Shown here piece after piece: positions 1 to 6,014 of a DNA stretch of 6,014 nucleotides (position 1 is the first letter of the stretch; every line of letters starts with the position of its first letter). Source of the DNA: Sphingobium sp. (GTDB taxonomy: Bacteria; Pseudomonadota; Alphaproteobacteria; Sphingomonadales; Sphingomonadaceae); contig JASBTC010000396.1 in assembly GCA_030148625.1 (NCBI GenBank), positions 1 through 6,014 of the forward strand. The letters are read 5' to 3'. The notes beneath the pieces are model-generated. The model saw nothing but the letters and a program-made list of their open reading frames with translations. It made no database searches and had not been told where the DNA came from. Position numbers and translations under genes: made by a program.

Positions 1-228
1 AACGAGGTCGAAGTCGCGCGTGCCATCATAGCCAATGCGCGGTCGGTGATCCTGGCCAGCGACAGCGGCAAGCTGATCCGCTCGGCACCCGTGAGAATCG
101 CGAGCATCTCCGAGATCGATCACTTCGTCACCGACCGGATCGACGACGAGAATTTTCGCGCGCTTTGTGAACGCGAGAACGTCAATCTGGTTGAAACCGC
201 TACGAAACCATCCCTACTCACGGCGTAA
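1..228 (+). CDS. DeoR-family transcriptional repressor, GlpR-like (C-terminal fragment)
   Basis: Frame 1 is open from the first base to a TAA at 226-228, giving the last 75 residues of a protein whose N-terminus lies before the window. The fragment matches the end of the DeoR-family sugar-phosphate sensor domain: E-V-x-V-A-R-A-I-I (about residues 2-10), then VILASDSGKLIRSAPVRIA (16-34), then the S-E-I-D-x-F-V-T-D-R signature (37-46). In other family members the SDSGK region corresponds to ADSSK/ADHSK, part of the pocket that binds phosphorylated effectors. The helix-turn-helix DNA-binding half is not visible. Because the next four genes include glpD and glpK, the protein is best read as a GlpR-type repressor of glycerol catabolism that would be released by glycerol 3-phosphate. 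That role is inferred from context; the fold assignment is firm. A DeoR-family repressor of another sugar phosphate cannot be excluded from the C-terminus alone. Confidence 0.88.
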   Translation, partial: NEVEVARAIIANARSVILASDSGKLIRSAPVRIASISEIDHFVTDRIDDENFRALCERENVNLVETATKPSLLTA

Positions 229-229
229 A

Positions 230-271
230 AACGAAAAAATAACGAAAATATCGCGCCTTCCTATTTTCGTT
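230..271. repeat. Three-copy AACGAAAA half-site array, candidate DeoR/GlpR operator
   Basis: AACGAAAAAA at 230-239 and AACGAAAATA at 241-250 are near-identical direct repeats offset by 11 bp. TATTTTCGTT at 262-271 is the exact reverse complement of the second copy, making a perfect 10-bp inverted repeat with an 11-bp spacer. The inverted copies are 21 bp apart centre to centre, so all three half-sites lie about one or two helical turns from each other and would face the same side of the DNA. The last two bases of the third copy are the first two of the TTGACA -35 box. DeoR-family repressors typically bind repeated sites containing TTCG/CGAA cores, so this is a plausible operator for the repressor encoded immediately upstream. 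The assignment to that protein is inference. Confidence 0.6.
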
Positions 272-283
272 TGACATTAAAGT

Positions 284-294
284 TTACGACGTAA
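284..294. promoter_or_regulatory. Palindrome TTACG-A-CGTAA between -35 and -10
   Basis: Five-base arms TTACG (284-288) and CGTAA (290-294) flank a single A and form a perfect dyad. It sits in the spacer and overlaps the start of the AT-rich -10 region, where a bound repressor would block RNA polymerase. It differs from the upstream AACGAAAA half-sites, so it may be a separate operator or a weak additional site. An 11-bp dyad can arise by chance, hence modest confidence. Confidence 0.3.
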
Positions 295-325
295 TAAATA
301 ATGCCCGAGGCGCAGAACGCCGGAT

Positions 326-334
326 GGGGAGAGG
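326..334 (+). promoter_or_regulatory. Shine-Dalgarno sequence that decides the receptor start
   Basis: GGGGAGAGG lies just before the ATG at 339, with its GGAG core (328-331) 7 nt from that codon. The in-frame ATG at 324 has no comparable purine-rich site at a suitable distance (only GAGG at 307-310, 13 nt away) and itself abuts this ribosome binding site. The ATG at 339 is therefore the preferred start. Confidence 0.7.
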
Positions 335-338
335 ATTC

Positions 339-2510
339 ATGGAAAACGGGTTTCGTCGTGTCGCGCTCTGCGTCGCCACATTGGCGGCGGGCGTATCCTT
401 GCCGTCGATCGCCTTTGCGCAGGCCACCGACCAGGCGGTCACCGAGAGCCCGGCGGAGGGCGATATCATCGTCACCGCCCAAAAGCGCAGCGAACGCCTC
501 CAGGACGTGCCCGTCTCGGTAACGGTATTCGGCGCGGACCAGCTTTCATCGTCCAATATCGACAGCGGCACCGAGATCGCGCGCCAGACACCGAATCTTC
601 GCGTGTCGGTGCTCGGCAACGAGTCCCAGCCCAAATTCGCATTGCGCGGCATCTCAACGTCGGAGTTCAACCTGAACGCCGTTTCCCCGACCGGAGTCTT
701 CTACGATGAGGTCTATGTCGGCGCGCAGTATCTGGGCGGCGCGCAGACCTTCGATATCGAGCAGATCGAGGTTCTGCGTGGCCCCCAGGGCACGCTGTTC
801 GGCAAGAACACGACCGCCGGCGCGATCAACTATATCTCACATCGCCCCACCTTCGAGAATGAAGGTGAGGTCAGCATCGGCTACGGCTCGTACGACTATT
901 TCGAGGTCAAAGGCGCGGGCGAGGCGCCGCTGGTCGAAGATCGGCTGACGGTGCGCTTCGCTTTCGATGTCGCGCATTCGGACGGTTATATCGAAAGCCG
1001 CAATCCGGCGATCAGCGATCGCTCCAATATCGACCGCAAGGCCGGGCGCCTGACCATCGGCTACAAGGACGATGACGGTTTCAAGGCGACGCTCCGCCTG
1101 TTCCACAATGAGTCCGACGCCCAGGCGATCGGCGTCATCAACACCGGCACCGCCCCCGGCGGCCTGAATGCGCTCGGCCGCGACCCGCGTATCGATCCAT
1201 TCACCGGCAAACGCATGACGCGCCACCAGACCGCGCTCGATCGCGACGGACGGTTCGAAGTGCGCGGCACCGGCGGCTATCTGACCCTGGAAAAGGATCT
1301 CGGCTTCGCGACGATCACCTCGATCACATCCCATCTCTGGGGCCGATTCCTCAACAATGTCGATGCCGACGGCACGATCGACAATCTGCTCCACATCGAC
1401 TTCGCGGCCAGGAACAAGGAAACGAGCCAGGATCTGCGGATCGCCACCAACGGGTCCGGCCCAGTCAAGGTGATCGCGGGCCTCTATTATTTCCGCGACG
1501 ATATCGAGATCGACACGACCTACACAATCTTCGGCGGCCCGCCCGTGCTTCCAATCCTGACCCAGAGCTACGACCAGCGCCGAACATCCTATGCCGCCTA
1601 TATCGACGGCACCTGGGATCTCAGCCGGATGTTCACGCTCTACGGCGGCCTGCGCTACACCAAGGACAAGGGGCGCCTGTCCGACTTCCAGGTCACGCCG
1701 ATCATCACGCCCCAGCCGACGTTGCGCTATAATGACGGCAAGCCCACCGGCCGCATCGGCCTGCGCGCCAAGGTCGCGGACGACGTCATGATCTTCGGCC
1801 AGTTCGCGCGCGGCTATCGCAGCAGCGCCTTCAATGGCGGCGCCCTCACCAATCCGGCCGACCTGAACGTGGCCGCTCCCGAAAAGCTCGACGCTTATGA
1901 GCTTGGCCTGAAGTCGCAATGGCTCGACCGCCGCCTGACCTTCAACGTCTCGGCCTTCCTCTATAATTTCAGCAACCAGCAGTTCATCAACCTGGTCGGC
2001 ATCAACAACCAGCAACTCGTCAACGCCGGCAAATCGCGGATCAAGGGCCTCGAATTCGAGCTGGTGGCACGGGCAACCGAACGGCTGAGCTTCAATGCGG
2101 GGCTTGGCCTGCTCGATGCCAAATATCGCAAGCTCACGCTCGGCGGCGTCGATCTCTCGGGCAACGACCTGATCGAGGCCCCCGACTACAGCCTCAACTT
2201 CGGCGGCGATTATCGCGTGCCCATCGGGAACGACGGCGCGCTCACCTTCCATGCCGACGCGACGCGGGTTGGATCGCAATATTTCCAGGCGAGCAATTCG
2301 CCGCTGTCCAGGGCTGAAGCCTTTTGGGATGTCGGCGCGCGCATCGCGTTCCGCGAACCCTCGGGCCGTTTCGAGATCGCGATCTACGGCAAGAACCTGA
2401 CCGACAATCGCGAACTGACCGGCATCGTGGTAGATCCGACCAGCCAGACACGCTTTGCGACGGTGCCCTATCCCCGCCGCTTCGGTGTCGAGCTGACGAC
2501 CAAGTTCTGA
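339..2510 (+). CDS. TonB-dependent outer-membrane receptor
   Basis: This 723-residue protein is predicted to be a ligand-gated 22-strand beta-barrel that imports a substrate across the outer membrane using TonB-ExbBD energy. It starts with a clear Sec signal peptide: basic MENGFRR, a hydrophobic stretch (8-24), and an A-F-A site with cleavage expected after residue 27. A TonB-box-like DIIVTAQKR follows at 42-50. The plug domain begins with VPVSVTVF (57-64) and ends with the family signature LRGPQGTLFGKNTTAGAIN (146-164). The rest is barrel, with many alternating aromatic/polar strands, the near-terminal GKNLTDNRE motif and a terminal Phe, as needed for Bam-dependent assembly. Length is normal for the family. 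The ATG at 324 would add five residues but lacks a good ribosome binding site. No N-terminal STN signalling domain is present, so it is unlikely to be a FecA-type transducer. Being first in an operon with a lipase and glpDK, it probably carries a glycerol-containing or lipid ligand rather than a siderophore; that substrate is inference only. Confidence 0.93.
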   Translation: MENGFRRVALCVATLAAGVSLPSIAFAQATDQAVTESPAEGDIIVTAQKRSERLQDVPVSVTVFGADQLSSSNIDSGTEIARQTPNLRVSVLGNESQPKFALRGISTSEFNLNAVSPTGVFYDEVYVGAQYLGGAQTFDIEQIEVLRGPQGTLFGKNTTAGAINYISHRPTFENEGEVSIGYGSYDYFEVKGAGEAPLVEDRLTVRFAFDVAHSDGYIESRNPAISDRSNIDRKAGRLTIGYKDDDGFKATLRLFHNESDAQAIGVINTGTAPGGLNALGRDPRIDPFTGKRMTRHQTALDRDGRFEVRGTGGYLTLEKDLGFATITSITSHLWGRFLNNVDADGTIDNLLHIDFAARNKETSQDLRIATNGSGPVKVIAGLYYFRDDIEIDTTYTIFGGPPVLPILTQSYDQRRTSYAAYIDGTWDLSRMFTLYGGLRYTKDKGRLSDFQVTPIITPQPTLRYNDGKPTGRIGLRAKVADDVMIFGQFARGYRSSAFNGGALTNPADLNVAAPEKLDAYELGLKSQWLDRRLTFNVSAFLYNFSNQQFINLVGINNQQLVNAGKSRIKGLEFELVARATERLSFNAGLGLLDAKYRKLTLGGVDLSGNDLIEAPDYSLNFGGDYRVPIGNDGALTFHADATRVGSQYFQASNSPLSRAEAFWDVGARIAFREPSGRFEIAIYGKNLTDNRELTGIVVDPTSQTRFATVPYPRRFGVELTTKF

Positions 2511-2512
2511 TC

Positions 2513-2519
2513 GGGGAGG
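2513..2519 (+). promoter_or_regulatory. Shine-Dalgarno sequence of the hydrolase gene
   Basis: GGGGAGG lies in the 16-nt gap between the receptor stop codon and the hydrolase ATG at 2527, 7 nt from the start codon. It is a strong ribosome binding site, in contrast to the two downstream genes, which have no clear one. Confidence 0.7.
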
Positions 2520-2526
2520 TCGATCC

Positions 2527-3411
2527 ATGGAAACCCGCTTCACGCTGCCCCGGCCCGACGGCCAGTCAATCGCCTGCTATCGCTGGTCGAACGCCGACAA
2601 GCCCCGCGCCGTGATGGTCGTGGCGCACGGCATGGGCGAACATGCGCTGCGCTATCGACCCGCTCTTGCAGGCCTGATCGAGGACGGGATCGGGATCTAC
2701 GCACTCGATCACCGGGGACACGGTGCGACGATCGCCCTGTCGGACCGCGAAGCGGGCGACTTCGGCCCCGGCGGTTTCATGGCGGTGGTCACCGATCTCG
2801 CCGCGCTGGTCGAGGCGGCGCGCTCCGAAAATCCGGATGTGCCGATCTTCCTGCTGGGGCATTCGATGGGATCGTTCATCGGCCAGGCTTTCCTGATGGA
2901 TCATGGCGCGCTGGTCGACGGCGCGGTGCTGGTTGGCACCACAGCCGTCGACCTGCTGGCGGAGGCCATGGCAAAGGAACCCGACGCGCTCGCGGCGCTC
3001 AACCGGCCGTTCGAACCCGCGCGCACGCCCTGCGACTGGCTCAGCCGCGACGACGCCCAGGTCGACGCCTATATCGACGACCCGCTGTGCGGCTTCTCGC
3101 TTGTGCCGGATTCGATGGTCTCGCTGCTGTCGCAAGGCGCGCGGCTCGCCGATCCGGCCGAGCTTGCCCGGATACCGGACGGACTGCCGCTCTATATCCT
3201 CATCGGTGCCCGCGATGTGCTGGTCACCGATTTCGGCCGTCTCGAGCCGCTGGTCGACCGCTATCGCGCCACCGGGCTCGCCCCGGTCGTCATGGTCTAT
3301 CCCGAAGGCCGCCATGAGATACTGAACGAGATCAACCGCGACGAGGTAGTCGGCAATCTGCTCGACTGGCTCAACGCACAGATCGCGGCGATGCGCGGCA
3401 CCGACGCCTGA
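2527..3411 (+). CDS. Alpha/beta hydrolase, monoacylglycerol lipase / lysophospholipase type
   Basis: This 294-residue serine hydrolase is predicted to cleave the acyl ester of a monoacylglycerol or lysophospholipid, releasing a fatty acid and a glycerol moiety. The Hydrolase_4 hallmarks are all visible: the oxyanion-hole loop HGMGEH (34-39), LDHRGHG (60-66), the nucleophile elbow GHSMGS with Ser113, the acid in GARDVL (Asp230) and the base in EGRHEIL (His263). The residue between (about 140-210) forms the lid/cap typical of monoglyceride lipases. Overall length and triad spacing match bacterial and mammalian monoglyceride lipases. There is no signal peptide or membrane segment, so it should act in the cytoplasm. 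It lies 16 nt after the receptor gene and 1 nt before glpD, so it is almost certainly co-transcribed with both; liberation of glycerol for the downstream GlpK is the simplest role. Exact substrate cannot be read from sequence: lysophospholipase PldB-like activity or a short-chain ester substrate are alternatives. Confidence 0.88.
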   Translation: METRFTLPRPDGQSIACYRWSNADKPRAVMVVAHGMGEHALRYRPALAGLIEDGIGIYALDHRGHGATIALSDREAGDFGPGGFMAVVTDLAALVEAARSENPDVPIFLLGHSMGSFIGQAFLMDHGALVDGAVLVGTTAVDLLAEAMAKEPDALAALNRPFEPARTPCDWLSRDDAQVDAYIDDPLCGFSLVPDSMVSLLSQGARLADPAELARIPDGLPLYILIGARDVLVTDFGRLEPLVDRYRATGLAPVVMVYPEGRHEILNEINRDEVVGNLLDWLNAQIAAMRGTDA

Positions 3412-3412
3412 C

Positions 3413-4876
3413 ATGCCGGACATTGCTGAAGCCTATGACCTGCTGGTGGTCGGCGGGGGGATCAACGGCGCCTCGATCGCGCGCGCCGCCGCCGTCGCGG
3501 GCAAGCAGGTATTGCTCGTCGAACGGGGCGATCTCGCCCAGGCGACCTCATCGGCCTCGACCAAGCTGATGCATGGCGGCCTGCGCTATCTCGAATATTA
3601 TGAGTTCAAGCTGGTCCGCGAAGCCCTGGCCGAACGCGCGATCATGCTCAGGACCGCACCGCATATCGTTCGTCCGCTCGAATTCCGCCTGCCGCATATG
3701 CCGTCGATGCGGCCATGGCCGATCGTCCGACTGGGTCTCTGGCTGTATGACCTGTTCTCGCTGGGCGACGGATTGCCCCGTTCGCGGACGATCCGTCTCG
3801 ACGATCCGGCGCTCGCCGGCAAGGACGGACGCGGTTTCAGCTACTGGGACGGATGGGTCGACGATTCCCGCCTCGTCGTGCTCAACGCACTGGATGCCCA
3901 TGAAGCCGGAGCGACGATCGCCACCGGCACACAGTTGCTTTCGGCCGAACGTGGCGACAGCCATTGGACCGCACGATTGCAGAATGGCGCCGGCCCGTTC
4001 GATGTGCGTAGCCGGGCGATCGTCAATGCGGCGGGCCCCTGGGTCGAAACCCTATTGCGTGATCGCCTCGGTATCGCCAGCGACAGCCGGACGCGCCTGG
4101 TGCGCGGCAGCCACATCATCGTGCGGCGTTGCCTTGGCGGGGATCATGCGTGGCTGTTGCAGCAGCCCGATGGCCGCATCGTCTTCGCCATTCCTTATCT
4201 GGACGATTTCACGCTCATCGGCACGACCGACATCACCGTCTCCGATGCCGGGGAGGATCGGATTTCACAGGCGGAAGTCACCTATCTGCTGGAGGCGGCC
4301 AATCGCTATCTGTGCACCCCCATCAAGGCCGATGCGATCGCCGGCGACTATGCCGGCATCCGGCCGCTGGTCGACGACGGCACCGACGCCGCGAGCGCGG
4401 TGACCCGCGATTATCGCCTCGAGCTCGACCGGGACGGCCCGCCCCTGCTCAGTATTTTCGGCGGCAAGATCACGACCGCACGACATCTCGCCGAAGTCGC
4501 GACGGGACGCCTCGGGATCGCCGGTGGAGCGACGCGCGAACGACCGCTTCCCGGCGGAGACTTCGCGGATTTTCCTATTTTCCTGGACAGCGTGCGCCGG
4601 CATTGGCCGTTTCTCGACGATCGTTCAGCCAGGCGCATGGCGCACGCTTATGGCACGCGCACGGCCAGGATTCTCGGCGACGCCACCGCCCTGGCCGATC
4701 TCGGCCGGAACTTCGGTGCCGGATTGCACGCGCGCGAAGTCGATTATCTGGTTCGGCATGAGTGGGCACGCAGCGCAGACGACATCGTCTGGCGGCGGAG
4801 CAAGCTCGGCTACCGCATGTCGGGCGCGCAGATCGAAGCCCTCGACGCCTATGTCCGGGCCTTGCCGCATGGGTGA
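3413..4876 (+). CDS. glpD: Glycerol-3-phosphate dehydrogenase, FAD-dependent (aerobic type)
   Basis: This 487-residue flavoenzyme oxidises sn-glycerol 3-phosphate to dihydroxyacetone phosphate at the inner face of the cytoplasmic membrane and passes electrons to quinone. The N-terminal FAD-binding motif is VVGGGINGAS (12-21), with the strand-ending acid in LLVERGD (34-40). The family signature SSASTKLMHGGLRYLEYYEF spans 46-65. Further conserved blocks are RGSHIIV (231-237), TLIGTTD (267-273), GIRPL (315-319) and the flavin-site GGKITT (350-355). The C-terminal DAO_C domain is complete (LPGG at 379-382; EWARSADDIVWRRSKLG at 450-466). Length is close to E. coli GlpD (about 500). The gene starts one base after the hydrolase stop (TGACATG) and overlaps glpK by 8 nt; no convincing Shine-Dalgarno precedes it, so translation is probably coupled to the upstream gene. 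There is no sign of truncation. An anaerobic GlpA is excluded by the lack of a BFD-like C-terminal iron-sulfur domain. Confidence 0.96.
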   Translation: MPDIAEAYDLLVVGGGINGASIARAAAVAGKQVLLVERGDLAQATSSASTKLMHGGLRYLEYYEFKLVREALAERAIMLRTAPHIVRPLEFRLPHMPSMRPWPIVRLGLWLYDLFSLGDGLPRSRTIRLDDPALAGKDGRGFSYWDGWVDDSRLVVLNALDAHEAGATIATGTQLLSAERGDSHWTARLQNGAGPFDVRSRAIVNAAGPWVETLLRDRLGIASDSRTRLVRGSHIIVRRCLGGDHAWLLQQPDGRIVFAIPYLDDFTLIGTTDITVSDAGEDRISQAEVTYLLEAANRYLCTPIKADAIAGDYAGIRPLVDDGTDAASAVTRDYRLELDRDGPPLLSIFGGKITTARHLAEVATGRLGIAGGATRERPLPGGDFADFPIFLDSVRRHWPFLDDRSARRMAHAYGTRTARILGDATALADLGRNFGAGLHAREVDYLVRHEWARSADDIVWRRSKLGYRMSGAQIEALDAYVRALPHG

Positions 4877-6014
4877 GCGCAGCATCGTCGCCATCGATCA
4901 GGGCACCACCTCGACCCGAGCGATCCGGTTCGCATCCGATGTCACGATCAGGGCGATCGCATCGCGCGATCTCACCCAGCATTATCCCAGGCCGGGCTGG
5001 GTCGAACAGGATCCCGAACAGATCTGGCAGGGCGCGCTCGATACGCTGCGAGGCGTCCTTTCAGCCGATGCGGTCGCCATCGGCATCACCAACCAGCGTG
5101 AGACGATCCTGCTGTGGGAACGCGATACCGGCCGCCCGCTTCACAATGCGATCGTCTGGCAGGATCGCCGCACGGCGGATCTTTGCGCGGCGCTGATCGG
5201 GGAAAATGCCGAACCGATGGTGCGCGGCAAGACCGGCCTGCTCCTCGATCCCTATTTCTCCGCGACCAAGCTCGGCTGGCTGCTCGATACCATCCCGGGC
5301 GCACGCGAACGCGCCGAGCGCGGCGAGCTGGCCGCGGGCACGGTCGACAGCTTCCTGCTCTGGCGGCTGACCGGAGGCCGCGTCCATGCAACCGATGTCA
5401 CCAATGCATCGCGAACATTGCTCTACGATATCGTCGAATGCCGATGGGATGACGAGTTGCTGCGGCTGTTCGGCATTCCGGCAGCGCTTCTGCCCGAGGT
5501 GCATCCCAACGCCCATATCTTCGGCATCACCGACCCGGCGATCGTCGGCCGCGCCATCCCGATCACCGGCATGGCCGGCGACCAGCAGGCCGCGCTGATC
5601 GGACAGCGCTGCTTTTCGCCCGGCGAGATCAAGTCGACCTATGGCACCGGCTGTTTCCTGCTCACCAATATCGGCGCGCGCGCGCTTCTCTCGGACCAAA
5701 ATCTGCTGACGACGATCGGCTATCGTATCGGCGACGATCTGGCCTATGCCATGGAGGGTTCGATCTTCATCGCGGGTGCCGCGATCAAATGGCTGCGCGA
5801 CCGCATGGGCCTGATCGCCAGCGCCGAGGAAACCGCACATCTCGCCGCTTCGGTGCCTGCCGATCATGGCGTGCATTTCGTCCCTGCCTTTGTCGGCCTG
5901 GGCGCGCCGCACTGGCGCACCGATGTCCGCGCCTCGATCACCGGCATGACGCTCGACACCGGTGCCGCCCAGATCGCGCGCGCCGCGCTGGAGGCGGTCG
6001 CCTTCCAGACTTGC
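4869..6014 (+). CDS. glpK: Glycerol kinase (3' end outside window)
   Basis: GlpK transfers phosphate from ATP to glycerol, giving sn-glycerol 3-phosphate and trapping it in the cytoplasm. The visible 382 residues are about three quarters of the usual 500 and remain open to the last base. FGGY-kinase features appear in order: phosphate loop DQGTTSTRA (10-18), GWVEQDP (43-49), glycerol-contacting NQRET (75-79), IVWQDRR (95-101), LDPYFSATK (126-134), the FGGY signature around VDSFLLWRLTGG (159-170), the catalytic-base motif GDQQAAL with Asp238 (237-243), STYGTGCF (256-263) and FVPAFVGLGAPHW (337-349). The ATG lies inside the end of glpD (overlap ATGGGTGA, 4869-4876) with no clear ribosome binding site, so translational coupling is likely. 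The loop before the catalytic Asp lacks the Gly-Gly-Thr-Arg of E. coli GlpK that binds fructose 1,6-bisphosphate (see findings). The C-terminus, where E. coli GlpK meets enzyme IIA-Glc, is not visible. Confidence 0.97.
   Translation, partial: MGERSIVAIDQGTTSTRAIRFASDVTIRAIASRDLTQHYPRPGWVEQDPEQIWQGALDTLRGVLSADAVAIGITNQRETILLWERDTGRPLHNAIVWQDRRTADLCAALIGENAEPMVRGKTGLLLDPYFSATKLGWLLDTIPGARERAERGELAAGTVDSFLLWRLTGGRVHATDVTNASRTLLYDIVECRWDDELLRLFGIPAALLPEVHPNAHIFGITDPAIVGRAIPITGMAGDQQAALIGQRCFSPGEIKSTYGTGCFLLTNIGARALLSDQNLLTTIGYRIGDDLAYAMEGSIFIAGAAIKWLRDRMGLIASAEETAHLAASVPADHGVHFVPAFVGLGAPHWRTDVRASITGMTLDTGAAQIARAALEAVAFQTC

Larger units (their letters stand above)
229..338 (+). promoter_or_regulatory. 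Intergenic promoter/operator region of the receptor-lipase-glpDK operon
   Basis: This 110-bp gap is the only substantial non-coding stretch and is far richer in A+T than the flanking genes. It contains TTGACA at 271-276, identical to the sigma-70 -35 consensus. It is followed by an AT-rich run at 292-302 (TAATAAATAAT) that can supply a -10 element; the exact hexamer is ambiguous, since TAATAA at 292-297 gives a 15-bp spacer and TAAATA at 295-300 an 18-bp spacer. Transcription would start around 305-312, leaving a leader of roughly 30 nt before the receptor start codon. Repeated AACGAAAA-type half-sites and a palindrome overlap the promoter and are listed separately. Promoter position is inferred from sequence only. 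Confidence 0.65.

Noticed and set aside
241..273. The 10-bp inverted repeat after the deoR gene as an intrinsic terminator
   Set aside because: The stem is almost all A/T with one CG step, the loop is 11 nt and no clean U-tract follows; instead the repeat runs into a TTGACA box, which fits an operator better.
324..338. ATG at 324 as the receptor start (728 residues)
   Set aside because: The strong ribosome binding site at 326-334 overlaps this codon and is correctly placed only for the ATG at 339; the signal peptide also starts cleanly with MENGFRR.
301..522. A 73-residue + strand open frame starting at ATG 301
   Set aside because: It overlaps the receptor signal peptide and plug in another frame, is very Arg/Ser/Pro-rich as expected of an out-of-frame reading of GC-rich sequence, and its ATG sits at the expected -10/start-site region without a ribosome binding site.
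837..2543. A 568-residue open frame on the - strand opposite the receptor gene
   Set aside because: High-GC genes often leave an antisense frame open. Its translation is charged, low in recognisable motifs and has no family signature, while the + strand protein is an unmistakable TonB receptor. The same applies to the - strand frames at 2566-3423 and 5061-5912.
5674..5685. Alternating GC dinucleotide run, possible Z-DNA or unstable repeat
   Set aside because: Only 12 bp long and explained by the in-frame codons for Gly-Ala-Arg-Ala within glpK; such runs are common in GC-rich genomes.

Overview
The window looks like part of a glycerol and acylglycerol utilisation locus from a GC-rich alphaproteobacterium, most probably a sphingomonad. 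The evidence is the high-GC codon use, the TonB-dependent receptor whose mature N-terminus carries the DIIVTAQKR signature common in Sphingomonadales receptors, and the tight packing of a TonB receptor with catabolic enzymes. The assignment to a taxon is an inference from style; no marker gene is present.

Layout, all on the + strand: (1) positions 1-228 are the 3' end of a DeoR-family (GlpR-like) repressor gene. (2) Positions 229-338 are the only real intergenic stretch. It is strikingly AT-rich and holds a perfect TTGACA -35 box, an AT-rich -10 region, three copies of an AACGAAAA half-site (two direct, one inverted) and a short palindrome inside the promoter. (3) Positions 339-2510 encode a TonB-dependent outer-membrane receptor. 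(4) Positions 2527-3411 encode a cytoplasmic alpha/beta hydrolase of the monoacylglycerol lipase/lysophospholipase type with an intact catalytic triad. (5) Positions 3413-4876 encode FAD-dependent glycerol-3-phosphate dehydrogenase (glpD). (6) Positions 4869-6014 encode the first 382 residues of glycerol kinase (glpK), which runs off the end of the window. Genes 3 to 6 are separated by 16 nt, 1 nt and an 8-nt overlap, with no terminator visible between them, so they read as one operon.

Proposed logic (inference): the receptor brings an unknown glycerol-containing ligand across the outer membrane, the hydrolase releases glycerol from a mono- or lyso-acylglycerol, GlpK phosphorylates glycerol to sn-glycerol 3-phosphate, and GlpD oxidises this to dihydroxyacetone phosphate while feeding electrons to the quinone pool. 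The DeoR-type protein encoded just upstream is the natural candidate to repress the promoter at 229-338, probably responding to glycerol 3-phosphate as E. coli GlpR does. The enzymes are standard. The less ordinary points are the joining of a TonB receptor and a lipase to glpDK, the helically phased operator candidate, and an altered fructose-1,6-bisphosphate loop in GlpK.
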